From Cloacimonetes bacterium UBA5835 (GTDB taxonomy: Bacteria > Cloacimonadota > Cloacimonadia > Cloacimonadales > Cloacimonadaceae), in assembly GCA_002432865.1 (NCBI GenBank), contig DJGX01000051.1, forward strand, positions 3,206 to 31,203: 27,998 bases of DNA, written 5' to 3'. Positions 15,493 through 24,025 of this stretch are shown piece by piece. Position numbers and translations under genes: made by a program. How positions within the stretch are numbered: the stretch's first letter is position 1; each line of letters starts with the position of its first letter. The notes beneath the pieces are model-generated. The model did not search any database. It was given only the letters and a program-made list of their open reading frames with translations, and had not been told where the DNA came from.

Positions 15493-16242
15493 ATGTATAA
15501 GATTGTTTTACTTCGCCACGGTGAAAGTATTTGGAACAAAGAAAACTTATTTACTGGCTGGACGGATGTTGACCTTTCAGAAAAAGGCATAGTTGAAGCT
15601 CAGAATGCAGGTAAACGCTTAAAAGAAGAAGGCTTTGTTTTCGATGAGGCTTGGACCTCTGTTTTAAAAAGAGCAATACGAACCTTATGGATCGTTCTGG
15701 ATGAAATGGATCAGATGTATATCCCTATTCATAATGACTGGCGGCTTAATGAAAGACATTATGGAGCCTTACAAGGTTTAAACAAAGCCGAAACAGCTAT
15801 CAAATATGGAGAAGAACAAGTTTTACTTTGGCGTCGGAGTTATGATACACCTCCACCTCCTTTGGAAAAAAATGACCCTCGTTACCCTGGTTTTGATCCC
15901 CGATATGCAAATTTGAGGGAAGATCAAATTCCGCTTTGTGAATCATTGAAAGATACTGTAAAACGGACAATGCCTTTCTGGAACGAAATTATTATGCCTC
16001 GTTTAGCAGCAGGCAGAAAATTGATTGTTTCTGCGCATGGAAATAGTTTACGGGCAATTGTAAAAACTTTGAATAATATTAGTGATGCGGATATTGTAAG
16101 CGTGAATATCCCAACGGGAATTCCGCTTATCTATGAATTTGATGATAACTTACGCCCCAAAAAAAATTATTACCTGGCAGATAAGGCAGAATTGGAAAAA
16201 GCACAACAAGCAGTTGCTGATCAAGGGAAGGTAAAAAAATAA
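15493..16242 (+). CDS. gpmA: 2,3-bisphosphoglycerate-dependent phosphoglycerate mutase
   Basis: Glycolytic interconversion of 3- and 2-phosphoglycerate. The 249-residue chain has the phosphohistidine motif LLRHGES (His9), GWTDVDLSEKG, the SVLKRAIRT stretch, RLNERHYGALQGLNK with the catalytic Glu87, and the second histidine in SAHGNSLRA (His182). The long PPPPLEKNDPRYPGF insertion marks the dPGM group rather than generic histidine phosphatases. The ATG at 15493 has AAGGAG upstream. It lies 42 bases after purE and is probably the last gene of this plus-strand transcript. The C-terminal 20 residues are lysine-rich. Confidence 0.95.
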   Translation: MYKIVLLRHGESIWNKENLFTGWTDVDLSEKGIVEAQNAGKRLKEEGFVFDEAWTSVLKRAIRTLWIVLDEMDQMYIPIHNDWRLNERHYGALQGLNKAETAIKYGEEQVLLWRRSYDTPPPPLEKNDPRYPGFDPRYANLREDQIPLCESLKDTVKRTMPFWNEIIMPRLAAGRKLIVSAHGNSLRAIVKTLNNISDADIVSVNIPTGIPLIYEFDDNLRPKKNYYLADKAELEKAQQAVADQGKVKK

Positions 16243-16276
16243 AACCAGACCTTATAAGCTAGTAATTACATATCCT

Positions 16277-16378
16277 GTAAGTCAGGAGTCATTTTGTGCT
16301 TCTATCACATATTTCCTATGTGATAATTGTAATAACACATTGAACTTATCAAAGCGATAGTAATGACTCCTGATTTAC
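16277..16378. repeat. Nested inverted repeat between convergent genes
   Basis: Two 17-base arms (16277-16293 and 16362-16378) are inverted complements with a single G-T mismatch. Between them lies a perfect 9-bp hairpin (TATCACATA at 16303-16311, TATGTGATA at 16317-16325) with a 5-base loop. The element lies between the 3' ends of gpmA and the adenosyltransferase gene, so a bidirectional terminator or mRNA-stabilising structure is plausible. No T tract flanks the arms, and a miniature inverted-repeat element is an alternative. Confidence 0.6.
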
Positions 16379-16394
16379 CGACATAAAAACAAAA

Positions 16395-16892
16395 TTAGGT
16401 CTCCAGAAATCTTGCCAGAGCAAAAAGAAAATCTGACAGCCGATTAACATAGCTAAGTAGTTCAGGGGCAATATGTTCCTTATGCGAAAGGGTAATAATT
16501 CTGCGTTCTGCTCTTCTGGCAACAGTTCTACAAATATCAAGCTTAGCAGAAACAGGTGTTCCACCTGGGATAACAAAACCATCAAAATGCAGGTTCTTTT
16601 CCAGTAAATAAACATACTCTGTGATATTATCAACATCATTTTGGGAAATTGGATCAGGAAAAGATCCATTTTGTGTGGCCAGTTGTCCCATACACCGGGA
16701 AAGGTTTTGTTGAATTTCCCTAAGAGCATCCTTATATACAGAATTGGGAAGATGATGTCTACATTCACTTATCCAGGCATTTAGTTCATCTAAAGTTCCA
16801 TAGGCTTCAACTCGTAGGTCATCTTTAAAAACCCTTTCACCTGAGTATAGAGATGTTTTCCCGCTATCTCCACCTTTAGTAACAATGCTCAT
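16395..16892 (-). CDS. pduO: Cob(I)alamin adenosyltransferase, PduO type
   Basis: Transfers the adenosyl group of ATP to cob(I)alamin to make coenzyme B12 (165 residues). The ATP-binding N-terminus TKGGDSGKTSL (5-15) is followed by YGTLDELNAWI, then the helix CRTVARRAERR (121-131) with the nucleotide-contacting arginines, and SYVNRLSDFLFALAR (147-161). It starts 2 bases after the ridA stop, so the two form a small operon. It implies that the organism uses adenosylcobalamin-dependent enzymes. The symbol follows the enzyme family; no propanediol-utilisation genes are present. Confidence 0.92.
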   Translation of the reverse strand: MSIVTKGGDSGKTSLYSGERVFKDDLRVEAYGTLDELNAWISECRHHLPNSVYKDALREIQQNLSRCMGQLATQNGSFPDPISQNDVDNITEYVYLLEKNLHFDGFVIPGGTPVSAKLDICRTVARRAERRIITLSHKEHIAPELLSYVNRLSDFLFALARFLET

Positions 16893-16896
16893 TTAG

Positions 16897-17268
16897 TTAT
16901 CTCATTGCGATAACGGAGATTTCAATTTTGCCGCCTTTAGGTAAACGAGAAACCTGAACAACTTCGCGAGCAGGATATGGTGCACTAAAATAACGGGTAT
17001 AAATATCGTTTAGAAGAGTAAAATCATCCAAATCTTTCAGAAAAACGGTAACTTTCACGATATTCGACATCCCCATTCCAGCTGCATCCAGAATAGATTT
17101 AATATGATTGAACACCAAATTTGCCTGTTCTTCAAAACCTTCCGGAATACTAGAAGTGCCAGGATCAATACCTAATTGGCCACTAACGAACAGAGTATTA
17201 TTCATAAGTATGGCTTGCGAATAGGGGCCTATCGCAGCCGGGGCACGATGCGTCATAACAGATTGCAT
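16897..17268 (-). CDS. ridA: RidA family reactive imine/enamine deaminase
   Basis: Hydrolyses reactive enamines and imines released by PLP enzymes (123 residues, normal family length). Family marks are AAIGPYSQAI near the N-terminus, LFVSGQLGIDPGT, a region around NIVKVTVFLKDLDDF, and PYPAREVVQVSRLPKGGKIEISVIA with the arginine that binds the substrate carboxylate. An upstream ATG at 17328 would add 20 residues without homology. The ATG at 17268 has AAGGAG six bases before it and is clearly the start. It is the first gene of the pair with the adenosyltransferase. Confidence 0.93.
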   Translation of the reverse strand: MQSVMTHRAPAAIGPYSQAILMNNTLFVSGQLGIDPGTSSIPEGFEEQANLVFNHIKSILDAAGMGMSNIVKVTVFLKDLDDFTLLNDIYTRYFSAPYPAREVVQVSRLPKGGKIEISVIAMR

Positions 17269-17481
17269 TTTATGCTCCTTACATTTTTTTGCTATTATCC
17301 CTATGCAGTAATATCTGTCAAGTTTCATAATAACAAAACCGAAAACAAAAGTTCATTGAATTAGCGATAAGTGCTGTTAACGGTAAGAATATTTATATAT
17401 CCCGATAATCCTAAAACTTCTAAAGTCCTCTTCTCTAAAACAAAATCTGCACATATAGGTGAGAGCGATAGTAAAAATAAA

Positions 17482-17509
17482 TTGCCAATTCTGTAATCTT
17501 GTTTATATT
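17482..17509 (+). promoter_or_regulatory. Candidate promoter of the HisRS-like gene
   Basis: TTGCCA (17482-17487) and TATATT (17504-17509) are 16 bases apart, about 30 bases before the ATG at 17540. GAGGAG lies in front of that ATG. The 270-base gap to ridA also has to hold the ridA promoter on the other strand, which is not obvious. Confidence 0.4.
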
Positions 17510-17539
17510 TAATAGTAAAGGATATGTGAGGAGTAGAAG

Positions 17540-18820
17540 ATGGTTCAAGAACCCCAAGATTTCCATGAGTTTATGCCCAACGAAGTTTGGAAATGGAAAA
17601 TACTGGAAGAAAAAATTGAAAAGGTTTTATCTCTGCACGATTTTCAAGAAATACGGCTTTCTATTTTGCAAGATTCGCAGATATTAGAAAATGGGATAAT
17701 GGCTTTAGTTCAAGGTAAAGAAGCTGATTCAGCAATGAAGGGCGTTTTGTCGCTTGCTAATCCTGAAGATAAATTAAGTTTGCTTAGTTTGCGTCCTGAG
17801 GGCACAATCAGTGTTTTGCATAATACTGCGCGGATTGCCAATCCGGGTGATATTCATCGTTTTTACTATTCAGGCCCTATGTTTCGTAAAGTGGACAATA
17901 ATCAGCAGATGGAATTTTACCAGCTGGGCGTAGAACTATTAGGTAGTGATAGTATTCTATCCGAAAATGAAGTTATCGATTTGGGAATTAAACTGTGTAA
18001 AACACTTGGTTTGAACGATGTTCGCTTAGAATTAAATTCTTATGGCTGTTCCAATTGTCGAAGACCTTTTTTTAATGACCTACATAAATATCTGGAAGAA
18101 CATAAAAGCGAATATTGCCTTTCCTGCTATAATGAACTTTCAGCTAATCCTTTCAGTCAGGTGCATTGCAAAGACCCAAAATGTAAAAAGTCCCTTGCCG
18201 AAGGTCCTCTGATCCATAATTATCTATGCAAATCCTGCAAAGCTGATTTTAGAAAAGTAAAGAGCATTCAGGCAAACTTAGGGAATCAGTATAAAGTAAA
18301 TCCTCTTCTAAATAAAAACTTTGCCTATTATAACAAAACCGTCTTTGATTTTATCGCTCAAAATGCAGGAAAGGAAACTGTTATCGGGGGCGGAGGACGC
18401 TATGATTATCTGTCTTCTCTAATTACAGGAAAAAACATCCCCGCTGTTGGTTTCTACCTGAATCTGGATACCATCTTTGATATTATGGAAAGCCAAGGAT
18501 TGTTTGCAACAAAAGATCCTGAATTTGTAGTTTATATCTGTGCCGAAAGCCCAAACCTGGAAACGATGACCCTGCAAATTGCGCAAGAACTACATTCTCA
18601 ACAAGTTAAAACCATCATCTCCCCGGAGTGCAAACAAATAAAAGAAGAAATTGCCATTGCTAAACAAAATAAATGCCCCATTATGATTATTTTACGCGAG
18701 GATAACCTCCGCGAAGGAAAAGTTCTTATCCGAAATCTGGTGAAAGAAGAACAGAACTACATCTCTTTGAAAGATACCCTGTCCACTATCTTGCTTGCAA
18801 GAAAATCTATGCAAAGCTGA
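17540..18820 (+). CDS. Histidyl-tRNA synthetase-like protein with degenerate class II motifs
   Basis: A 426-residue protein with the whole HisRS layout: a class II core, a cysteine-rich insertion with eight cysteines (residues 170, 173, 193, 196, 210, 215, 230, 233), and a C-terminal HGTP anticodon-binding domain (about 328-415). Retained are LRPEGT (84-89), motif 2 RFYYSGPMFR (107-116) and GGGGRYD (283-289). Lost or changed: motif 1 reads EIRLS instead of EIRTP. The histidine-A stretch, normally RGLDYY, reads KNFAYY (259-264). Motif 3, normally GLER, reads NLDT (308-311), so its arginine is absent. It is longer than HisZ and keeps the anticodon domain, so it is not a typical HisZ. It may be a paralogue with a non-aminoacylating role or an unusual true HisRS. 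The ATG at 17540 has GAGGAG six bases upstream. Confidence 0.75.
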   Translation: MVQEPQDFHEFMPNEVWKWKILEEKIEKVLSLHDFQEIRLSILQDSQILENGIMALVQGKEADSAMKGVLSLANPEDKLSLLSLRPEGTISVLHNTARIANPGDIHRFYYSGPMFRKVDNNQQMEFYQLGVELLGSDSILSENEVIDLGIKLCKTLGLNDVRLELNSYGCSNCRRPFFNDLHKYLEEHKSEYCLSCYNELSANPFSQVHCKDPKCKKSLAEGPLIHNYLCKSCKADFRKVKSIQANLGNQYKVNPLLNKNFAYYNKTVFDFIAQNAGKETVIGGGGRYDYLSSLITGKNIPAVGFYLNLDTIFDIMESQGLFATKDPEFVVYICAESPNLETMTLQIAQELHSQQVKTIISPECKQIKEEIAIAKQNKCPIMIILREDNLREGKVLIRNLVKEEQNYISLKDTLSTILLARKSMQS

Positions 18821-19301
18821 AAATCACGCAACACCGAAAAGAATATCTACTTTATTTTGTGGGGTGATAAGTTAGGCGACTTTGTCCACTCAGAGCAAAA
18901 GCAAGGTAAGCTTGCAGTATTGAATATATAGTAAATCTTGATAATACCCTCCTTCGGTACTGTTCGTTTGGTGTAAAAATTTACCCATCCAGTTATCTGC
19001 GTTCTATTTTTTCTATCGCTTTCCAAGGTAATCATCCTGTATCTTGCTTAGATAGTTGTGGTGGAGATACCGTGGAGCTGGTGGGGAAAAAACCGATAGA
19101 CACCACCCTATCTGCTCCATAACTAATCAAGCAAGGATAAGGTTATTTTATAGCAATAGAATCAATTAGAGAGTATATGTGGCAAAGGGACTGCCGGATG
19201 TTGATTTGTAAAATGCGGAACGGCATAATATTGCAGTTGATTTTTCATCTGTGATCTATCGGAGATTAATAACCCGCTTTTTGCTAACTACGCAATTTGA
19301 G
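18821..19301. other. Intergenic region with a long imperfect hairpin
   Basis: About 480 bases without a convincing gene. The notable structure is an imperfect inverted repeat: arms at about 19041-19060 (ATCTTGCTTAGATAGTTGTG) and 19117-19138 (CCATAACTAATC then AAGCAAGGAT). An inner GGTGG / CCACC pairing sits between them. A 62-codon minus-strand frame (18847-19035) exists but has no properly spaced ribosome site and no recognisable motif. The remainder, from about 19140 to 19300, is featureless. Confidence 0.4.
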
Positions 19302-19352
19302 AAAAAATAAGGGCTGGTATCTAACTTTGTTCAGTTTGCTTGCCAGCCCTTA
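19302..19352 (-). terminator. Rho-independent terminator of clpB
   Basis: On the minus strand, just after the clpB stop, a perfect 10-bp stem TAAGGGCTGG / CCAGCCCTTA (19352-19343 and 19317-19308) encloses a 25-base loop and runs straight into TTTTTTC. The loop is longer than usual, but stem and T tract are good. Confidence 0.7.
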
Positions 19353-19376
19353 GAGCTAAGTGTGTTATTTATTCGT

Positions 19377-21953
19377 TTATTGAGTTATGATTAAACCTTC
19401 TTGGGGATTCCAATCCAGCATAATACTCTTTCCGGTGGTAAATTGTCCGGCCAAGATATGTCTGGCTAAAGTATCCTCAATTTCCTTTTGAATAAGGCGT
19501 TTTAGCGGTCTGGCTCCAAATGCTGGATCATAACCAGCTTCTGCAAGATGGTCAATTAGATTTTCAGAAAAATCAAGCTGGAGATTGCGATTGGCAACTC
19601 GCTCTGCCAGCAGGTTCAATTGCAGTTTTACAATCTTTTTAATATGATCCTTATCCAAACGATGAAAGAGGATAATGTCATCTACCCGGTTTAAAAATTC
19701 TGGGCGGAAATATTGCTGTAAGATATTCATTAACTGTGGTTTTAGCCGTTCCAGTTCTTTATCCGACGCTTCATAAATTTCCTGCGAACCAATATTGCTG
19801 GTCATAATAATCACACAGTGCTTAAAAACAACTGTTCTGCCTTTACCGTCGGTAAGCCGTCCATCATCTAAAATTTGGAGCAAAACATTGAAAACATCCG
19901 GATGGGCTTTTTCAATTTCGTCAAAAAGCAACACAGAATAAGGTCTGCGTCGGACTGCTTCCGTTAAATAACCGCCCTCTTCATAGCCCACATATCCAGG
20001 AGGTGCTCCAATGAGTCGAGCAACACTATGTTTTTCCATAAATTCACTCATATCTAAGCGAATTAAGGCTTTTTCTGTATCAAATAGATAACTTGCCAAG
20101 GTTTTTGCAAGTTCCGTTTTACCAACACCGGTAGGACCTAAAAAGATGAAAGAACCGATGGGTCTGTTTTCATCGCTTAAGCCACTGCGGCTACGGCGGA
20201 TAGCATTGGCCAGAGCTTTAATTCCTTCTTCCTGTCCTACAACTCGTTGGGCAAGAACATTTTCCAGTTCAAGTAGTTTTTGCATCTCGCTTTCTGCTAA
20301 TTTGGAAACAGGGATGCCTGTCCATTTGGAAACAATTTCCGCTACCAATTCTTCATCTACGATTTCTTTCAGTAATCGGTCTTTTTTGGTGAGTGTTTCG
20401 TTCTGTAACAGTTTTTGTAGTTCTTTTTCTTTAGCGGCGATAGTACCGTAACGAAGTTGAGCGGTTTTTTCATAATTTCCCTCGCGTTCAGCTTTTTCTG
20501 CTTCACCTTTCAGAGTATCAATTTCTGTTTTCAAGGCACGAATTTGTTCCAAAACCTGTTTTTCTTTTTCCCAACGAAGGCGTAAAGCTCTATTTTCTTC
20601 GTTTAATTCTGCAATTTCTTCTTTTATTTTTTCCAGCCGTTCCTGTGATAAGGGGTCATTTTCCTTTGCCAAAGAAAGGCGTTCAATTTCCAGTTGGCGT
20701 AACCGTCTTTCAGATTCATCAAGTTCTACAGGCAAGGAATCAATCTCCATTCTTAATAAAGCACAAGCTTCATCAATTAAGTCTATTGCTTTATCAGGTA
20801 AAAAACGATCTGCAATATAACGCTCTGAAAGCTGAGCTGCAGCCACTAAGGCATTATCACTAATTTGAACTCCATGATGAACTTCATATTTATCCCGGAT
20901 GCCTCTTAAAATGGAAATCGTGTCTTCCACTGTAGGCTCTGTAACTAAAACGGGCTGAAAACGCCTTTCCAAAGCTGCATCCTTCTCAATGTACTTTCTA
21001 TATTCTGTTAAGGTCGTGGCTCCAATGCAATGCAAATTTCCTCTTGCTAATGCTGGTTTTAACATATTGGAAGCATCTACGGAACCTTCTGCAGCACCGG
21101 CTCCAACAACTGTGTGCAACTCATCAATAAAAAGAATAATGCGTCCTTCGGATTTTTCCACCTCCGAAAGAACCGCTTTCAAACGCTCTTCAAATTCGCC
21201 TCGGAATTTTGCTCCGGCAATTATTGCTGCCATATCAAGTTCCAACAGATCTTTGTCCATTAAATTTTCGGGAACATCGCGGGCTACAATTCTTCGGGCT
21301 AAACCTTCTACAATAGCGGTTTTTCCAACTCCCGGCTCGCCAATTAGAACTGGATTATTCTTCCTTCTGCGAGTTAAAATCTGAATGCAACGCCGTATTT
21401 CTTCATCGCGACCGATAACCGGATCCAGCTTTTCCATTCTCGCTAAACGAGTTAAATTACGCGTGTATTTTTCCAAAGCCTGATATTTTGCTTCTGGACT
21501 TTGATCGGTTACGCGCTGATTACCACGCAGTTCTTTAAGCGCTAAAAGTAATTTATCAGCTTGTAAACCTTCACTTTTAAGAATATTCGCTGCTTCTTTC
21601 CCTTTAACTAAAAGAGCCATAAGAAGATGCTCGGTAGAAATGTAGTCGTCCTGAAACTGGTCTGCTTCCTTCTCTGCCTGATGTAAAATGTCCAAAACTT
21701 CCTGAGATAGATACTGTTGAGAACTACCACTAATCTTGGGAAGCTTGTTTAAGGCATTTTCTACTTCACTTTTCACTTTGGGAACAGAGACCTCCAGCTT
21801 CTGTAAAGCAGGTAAAATCAATCCTTCTTCCTGGCTCAACATAGCCTGTAATAAATGCAGGTCTTTAATTTCCTGATGACCATAACTGGAAGCTAAATCC
21901 TGCATATCAGCAAGCAACTCTTGTGACTTTATTGTAAATCTTTGTGTATTCAT
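19377..21953 (-). CDS. clpB: ATP-dependent disaggregase ClpB
   Basis: Hexameric chaperone that pulls apart aggregated proteins together with DnaK (858 residues, normal length). Order: N-terminal Clp repeat domain (1-145), AAA1 with Walker A GEPGVGKTA near 205 and KFRGEFEERLKAVL, then the coiled-coil middle domain (about 400-530; LEKIKEEIAELNEENRALRLRWEKE and the following helices). This M domain is what separates ClpB from ClpA/ClpC. AAA2 follows with GPTGVGKTE near 604, GAPPGYVGYEEGG and LLFDEIEKAHPDV, ending in GARPLKRLIQKEIEDTLA. The ATG has GGAGG five bases upstream. It has its own promoter and terminator, hence a single-gene unit; no CIRCE element was seen. Confidence 0.97.
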   Translation of the reverse strand: MNTQRFTIKSQELLADMQDLASSYGHQEIKDLHLLQAMLSQEEGLILPALQKLEVSVPKVKSEVENALNKLPKISGSSQQYLSQEVLDILHQAEKEADQFQDDYISTEHLLMALLVKGKEAANILKSEGLQADKLLLALKELRGNQRVTDQSPEAKYQALEKYTRNLTRLARMEKLDPVIGRDEEIRRCIQILTRRRKNNPVLIGEPGVGKTAIVEGLARRIVARDVPENLMDKDLLELDMAAIIAGAKFRGEFEERLKAVLSEVEKSEGRIILFIDELHTVVGAGAAEGSVDASNMLKPALARGNLHCIGATTLTEYRKYIEKDAALERRFQPVLVTEPTVEDTISILRGIRDKYEVHHGVQISDNALVAAAQLSERYIADRFLPDKAIDLIDEACALLRMEIDSLPVELDESERRLRQLEIERLSLAKENDPLSQERLEKIKEEIAELNEENRALRLRWEKEKQVLEQIRALKTEIDTLKGEAEKAEREGNYEKTAQLRYGTIAAKEKELQKLLQNETLTKKDRLLKEIVDEELVAEIVSKWTGIPVSKLAESEMQKLLELENVLAQRVVGQEEGIKALANAIRRSRSGLSDENRPIGSFIFLGPTGVGKTELAKTLASYLFDTEKALIRLDMSEFMEKHSVARLIGAPPGYVGYEEGGYLTEAVRRRPYSVLLFDEIEKAHPDVFNVLLQILDDGRLTDGKGRTVVFKHCVIIMTSNIGSQEIYEASDKELERLKPQLMNILQQYFRPEFLNRVDDIILFHRLDKDHIKKIVKLQLNLLAERVANRNLQLDFSENLIDHLAEAGYDPAFGARPLKRLIQKEIEDTLARHILAGQFTTGKSIMLDWNPQEGLIITQ

Positions 21954-21974
21954 ATATACCTCCAGTATAAGTAA

Positions 21975-22002
21975 AATATAATCGAGTTTGAGGGAATGTC
22001 AA
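21975..22002 (-). promoter_or_regulatory. Sigma-70-type promoter of clpB
   Basis: On the minus strand a perfect TTGACA (22002-21997) and TATATT (21980-21975) are separated by 16 bases, about 22 bases before the clpB ATG. This is one of the best promoters in the window. The -10 is of the vegetative type rather than a sigma-32 type. Confidence 0.6.
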
Positions 22003-22111
22003 GGGAAATATTAGCAGACCAACTCTTCGACTGCTAATTATCTAACAAGTAACCAACCCTGAACGAATATAACAAATCATCTGGAGATTGGAATAAAGAA
22101 TAAATAGGCAA

Positions 22112-22705
22112 TCATATATATTCTTGTAGTATTTTCATTAGTGAATACACTCTGGAACCAATCTGCTCTAATAATCTTTGCTGCGGTTTTGGATCAAGTT
22201 TTTCAGCTGTTTCTACAGCGGAATCGGTTCTGGGAAAGTAATCAATTTCATTATTGCCAGTAATAGGATAACTATGAATTTGTGTATTTATCTCTGTTTT
22301 TGTCATTAGCAGATTAGCATTATTTAAAATTGTATTAGCATCCTGAAAGTGCATCAAAAGCCATATCTCAAAACAAGGATTGGACAAAGCAACTAAATAT
22401 CTTCTTTGATGGGCATCATCAACAGCTTCCTTTAAGTTTTTACCCCATCTATCGGTATCTATAACCATACAATAAATATCATTTTTTGTCTTAACGGGGT
22501 TACTTTTCTTATAATAATCCATCGCCTCAATAACAGATTTTGGACTGGAAGCTGTGGTTTCTCTGCCTATTACTTTTACTTGTGCCTGCGAAATTTTGTA
22601 GTATTGAATAAATTCCCTGAAATATTTCGGTTCCGTTTTGCTACCTTCCGTAAAAATATATATGCGCCTGGGGATTCTTTTCTGAGATTTACGGGCATAA
22701 CTCAT
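22112..22705 (-). CDS. rloB: RloB-like TOPRIM protein
   Basis: A 197-residue protein of the RloB family (PF13707), a TOPRIM-fold putative nuclease. The first acidic motif is FTEGSKTEPKYF with Glu20, and the paired aspartates are in VIDTDRWG (Asp83, Asp85). The family's NPCFEIWLLMHF (109-120) follows. Such genes are found with RloA ATPases, often near restriction-modification loci, and resemble the ATPase-TOPRIM layout of the PARIS (AriA-AriB) defence system. The start overlaps the rloA stop (ATGA), so the two are translationally coupled. No restriction or methylase gene is in the window. The function in defence is inferred. Confidence 0.87.
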   Translation of the reverse strand: MSYARKSQKRIPRRIYIFTEGSKTEPKYFREFIQYYKISQAQVKVIGRETTASSPKSVIEAMDYYKKSNPVKTKNDIYCMVIDTDRWGKNLKEAVDDAHQRRYLVALSNPCFEIWLLMHFQDANTILNNANLLMTKTEINTQIHSYPITGNNEIDYFPRTDSAVETAEKLDPKPQQRLLEQIGSRVYSLMKILQEYI

Positions 22706-24009
22706 TCTTCATCCTCATCAATTATAATTGGAACAGCTCCGTATAACCCTGCTAAGTATGCTTTTTGCAATGCCTTATCATTTCTTATCTTTTCAAAATC
22801 GTGAAGTGAATATAATGTGGATTCCATTTGATAATTCTTTCTTATGAACCAGATTAAATCCCTGCGCAGTAATTTAACATCCAATAAAGTTGCATCATGG
22901 GTAGTTACTATGAACTGACCCTGATGTTGCTTATTTGCAGTAAATAGAGCTTTAACAAATGCTCTGGATACTAAAGGATGTAAACTGCGATCAAGTTCAT
23001 CCACTAAAACAATAGCATCCTCTTGTAATAATTGCAACACAGGAATCAGATCAAATATACGATTCGTTCCATCGGATTCTTCATTAATTTTAAATTCCAC
23101 TTTGGATTCTGTTGCCGGTATTTTATGAGATATAAGGATTCTATATGCTTCTTGCATACCATTTTTAAAGTTCATTGAATAGCGTTCATCAGTTTTTAAA
23201 GTAATGTTCCCAAGTAAATCCATTCGCAAACTGTCTCTTATGGTACTCGGCAATTTATTTAAAACTTCGTCTGCATCAATTTTCTCTATACTAATATCAT
23301 CAATTCCCAAATCACATAACTTCATTAACTTCCGATACTCCTGCAAGAGAAAATTATTGTTTATCAAAACATTAAAGGATTGTAATCTTGACTGAGGGTA
23401 AATTATCACTATTTTCTTAAACCACTCAAAAACATCGCGAAATTGTTCTATATTTCTATTTATTGTCTCCGTAAGAAATAACTTATTCTCCGGTGTTCCT
23501 TTAAGCACAAAATTGAAATATTCATCTTCTTGCAGAGCTTTGTAATTATCCCCATAGCTGATTTTGTTCTTTTGAAGTTTATCATAAGTTCGTTCATATA
23601 TCTTATGTTCTCCGGTTGAATTAATCTTCCACAGCCATTCGCGAAAAATTGTCCCTCCCAAAATTTCAAAGCCATAGCGATATATGTTGCGCTTAATAAG
23701 CATCTCAAATTCCAAGAAAATCGGTTTTTGAGGACAATCCGGACATAACTTAAAATATATGGTTCGGTTTTTTAGGGGATTCGTTTCCCCTAAAACAATG
23801 GATTTGGCATAATGAAATACTTTAATTAGATTGGACTTACCACCCGCATTGGGGCCAAAGATAAAAGCTGCTTTCAATATATTGGGAATAAAGCTGCTTT
23901 CTGAAATCCAGAGTTGTTCTTTTAAATTGCGATCTTTGGAAGCAAAGAATTCCAAAGATGTTTTCTCGTTGAAAGATAGACAATTTTCCACAGAAAATCT
24001 GATGATCAT
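22702..24009 (-). CDS. rloA: RloA-like AAA/ABC ATPase
   Basis: A 435-residue ATPase partner of RloB. Motifs: N-terminal strand IIRFSVENCLSF, Walker A GPNAGGKSN (about 52-60), a signature region EESDGTNRIFDL (about 310-321), Walker B AIVLVDELDRSLHP near 332-345, and H-loop TTHD near 369-372. The C-terminal tail has RNDKALQKAYLAGLYGAVPII, characteristic of RloA. It probably senses a phage or DNA cue and controls the TOPRIM partner, by analogy with AriA; that is inference. A GTG two codons earlier is possible, but the ATG at 24009 has AGAGG at proper spacing. Confidence 0.87.
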   Translation of the reverse strand: MIIRFSVENCLSFNEKTSLEFFASKDRNLKEQLWISESSFIPNILKAAFIFGPNAGGKSNLIKVFHYAKSIVLGETNPLKNRTIYFKLCPDCPQKPIFLEFEMLIKRNIYRYGFEILGGTIFREWLWKINSTGEHKIYERTYDKLQKNKISYGDNYKALQEDEYFNFVLKGTPENKLFLTETINRNIEQFRDVFEWFKKIVIIYPQSRLQSFNVLINNNFLLQEYRKLMKLCDLGIDDISIEKIDADEVLNKLPSTIRDSLRMDLLGNITLKTDERYSMNFKNGMQEAYRILISHKIPATESKVEFKINEESDGTNRIFDLIPVLQLLQEDAIVLVDELDRSLHPLVSRAFVKALFTANKQHQGQFIVTTHDATLLDVKLLRRDLIWFIRKNYQMESTLYSLHDFEKIRNDKALQKAYLAGLYGAVPIIIDEDEE

Positions 24010-24025
24010 AGCCACCTCTTATATT

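Noticed and set aside
17540..18820. ATP phosphoribosyltransferase regulatory subunit HisZ
   Set aside because: HisZ lacks the C-terminal anticodon-binding domain and the cysteine-rich insertion, both present here, and no hisG or other his gene is nearby.
18847..19035. 62-codon minus-strand open frame after the HisRS-like gene
   Set aside because: No properly spaced ribosome site, no motif, and no neighbour to couple with. Left as unproven rather than called a gene.
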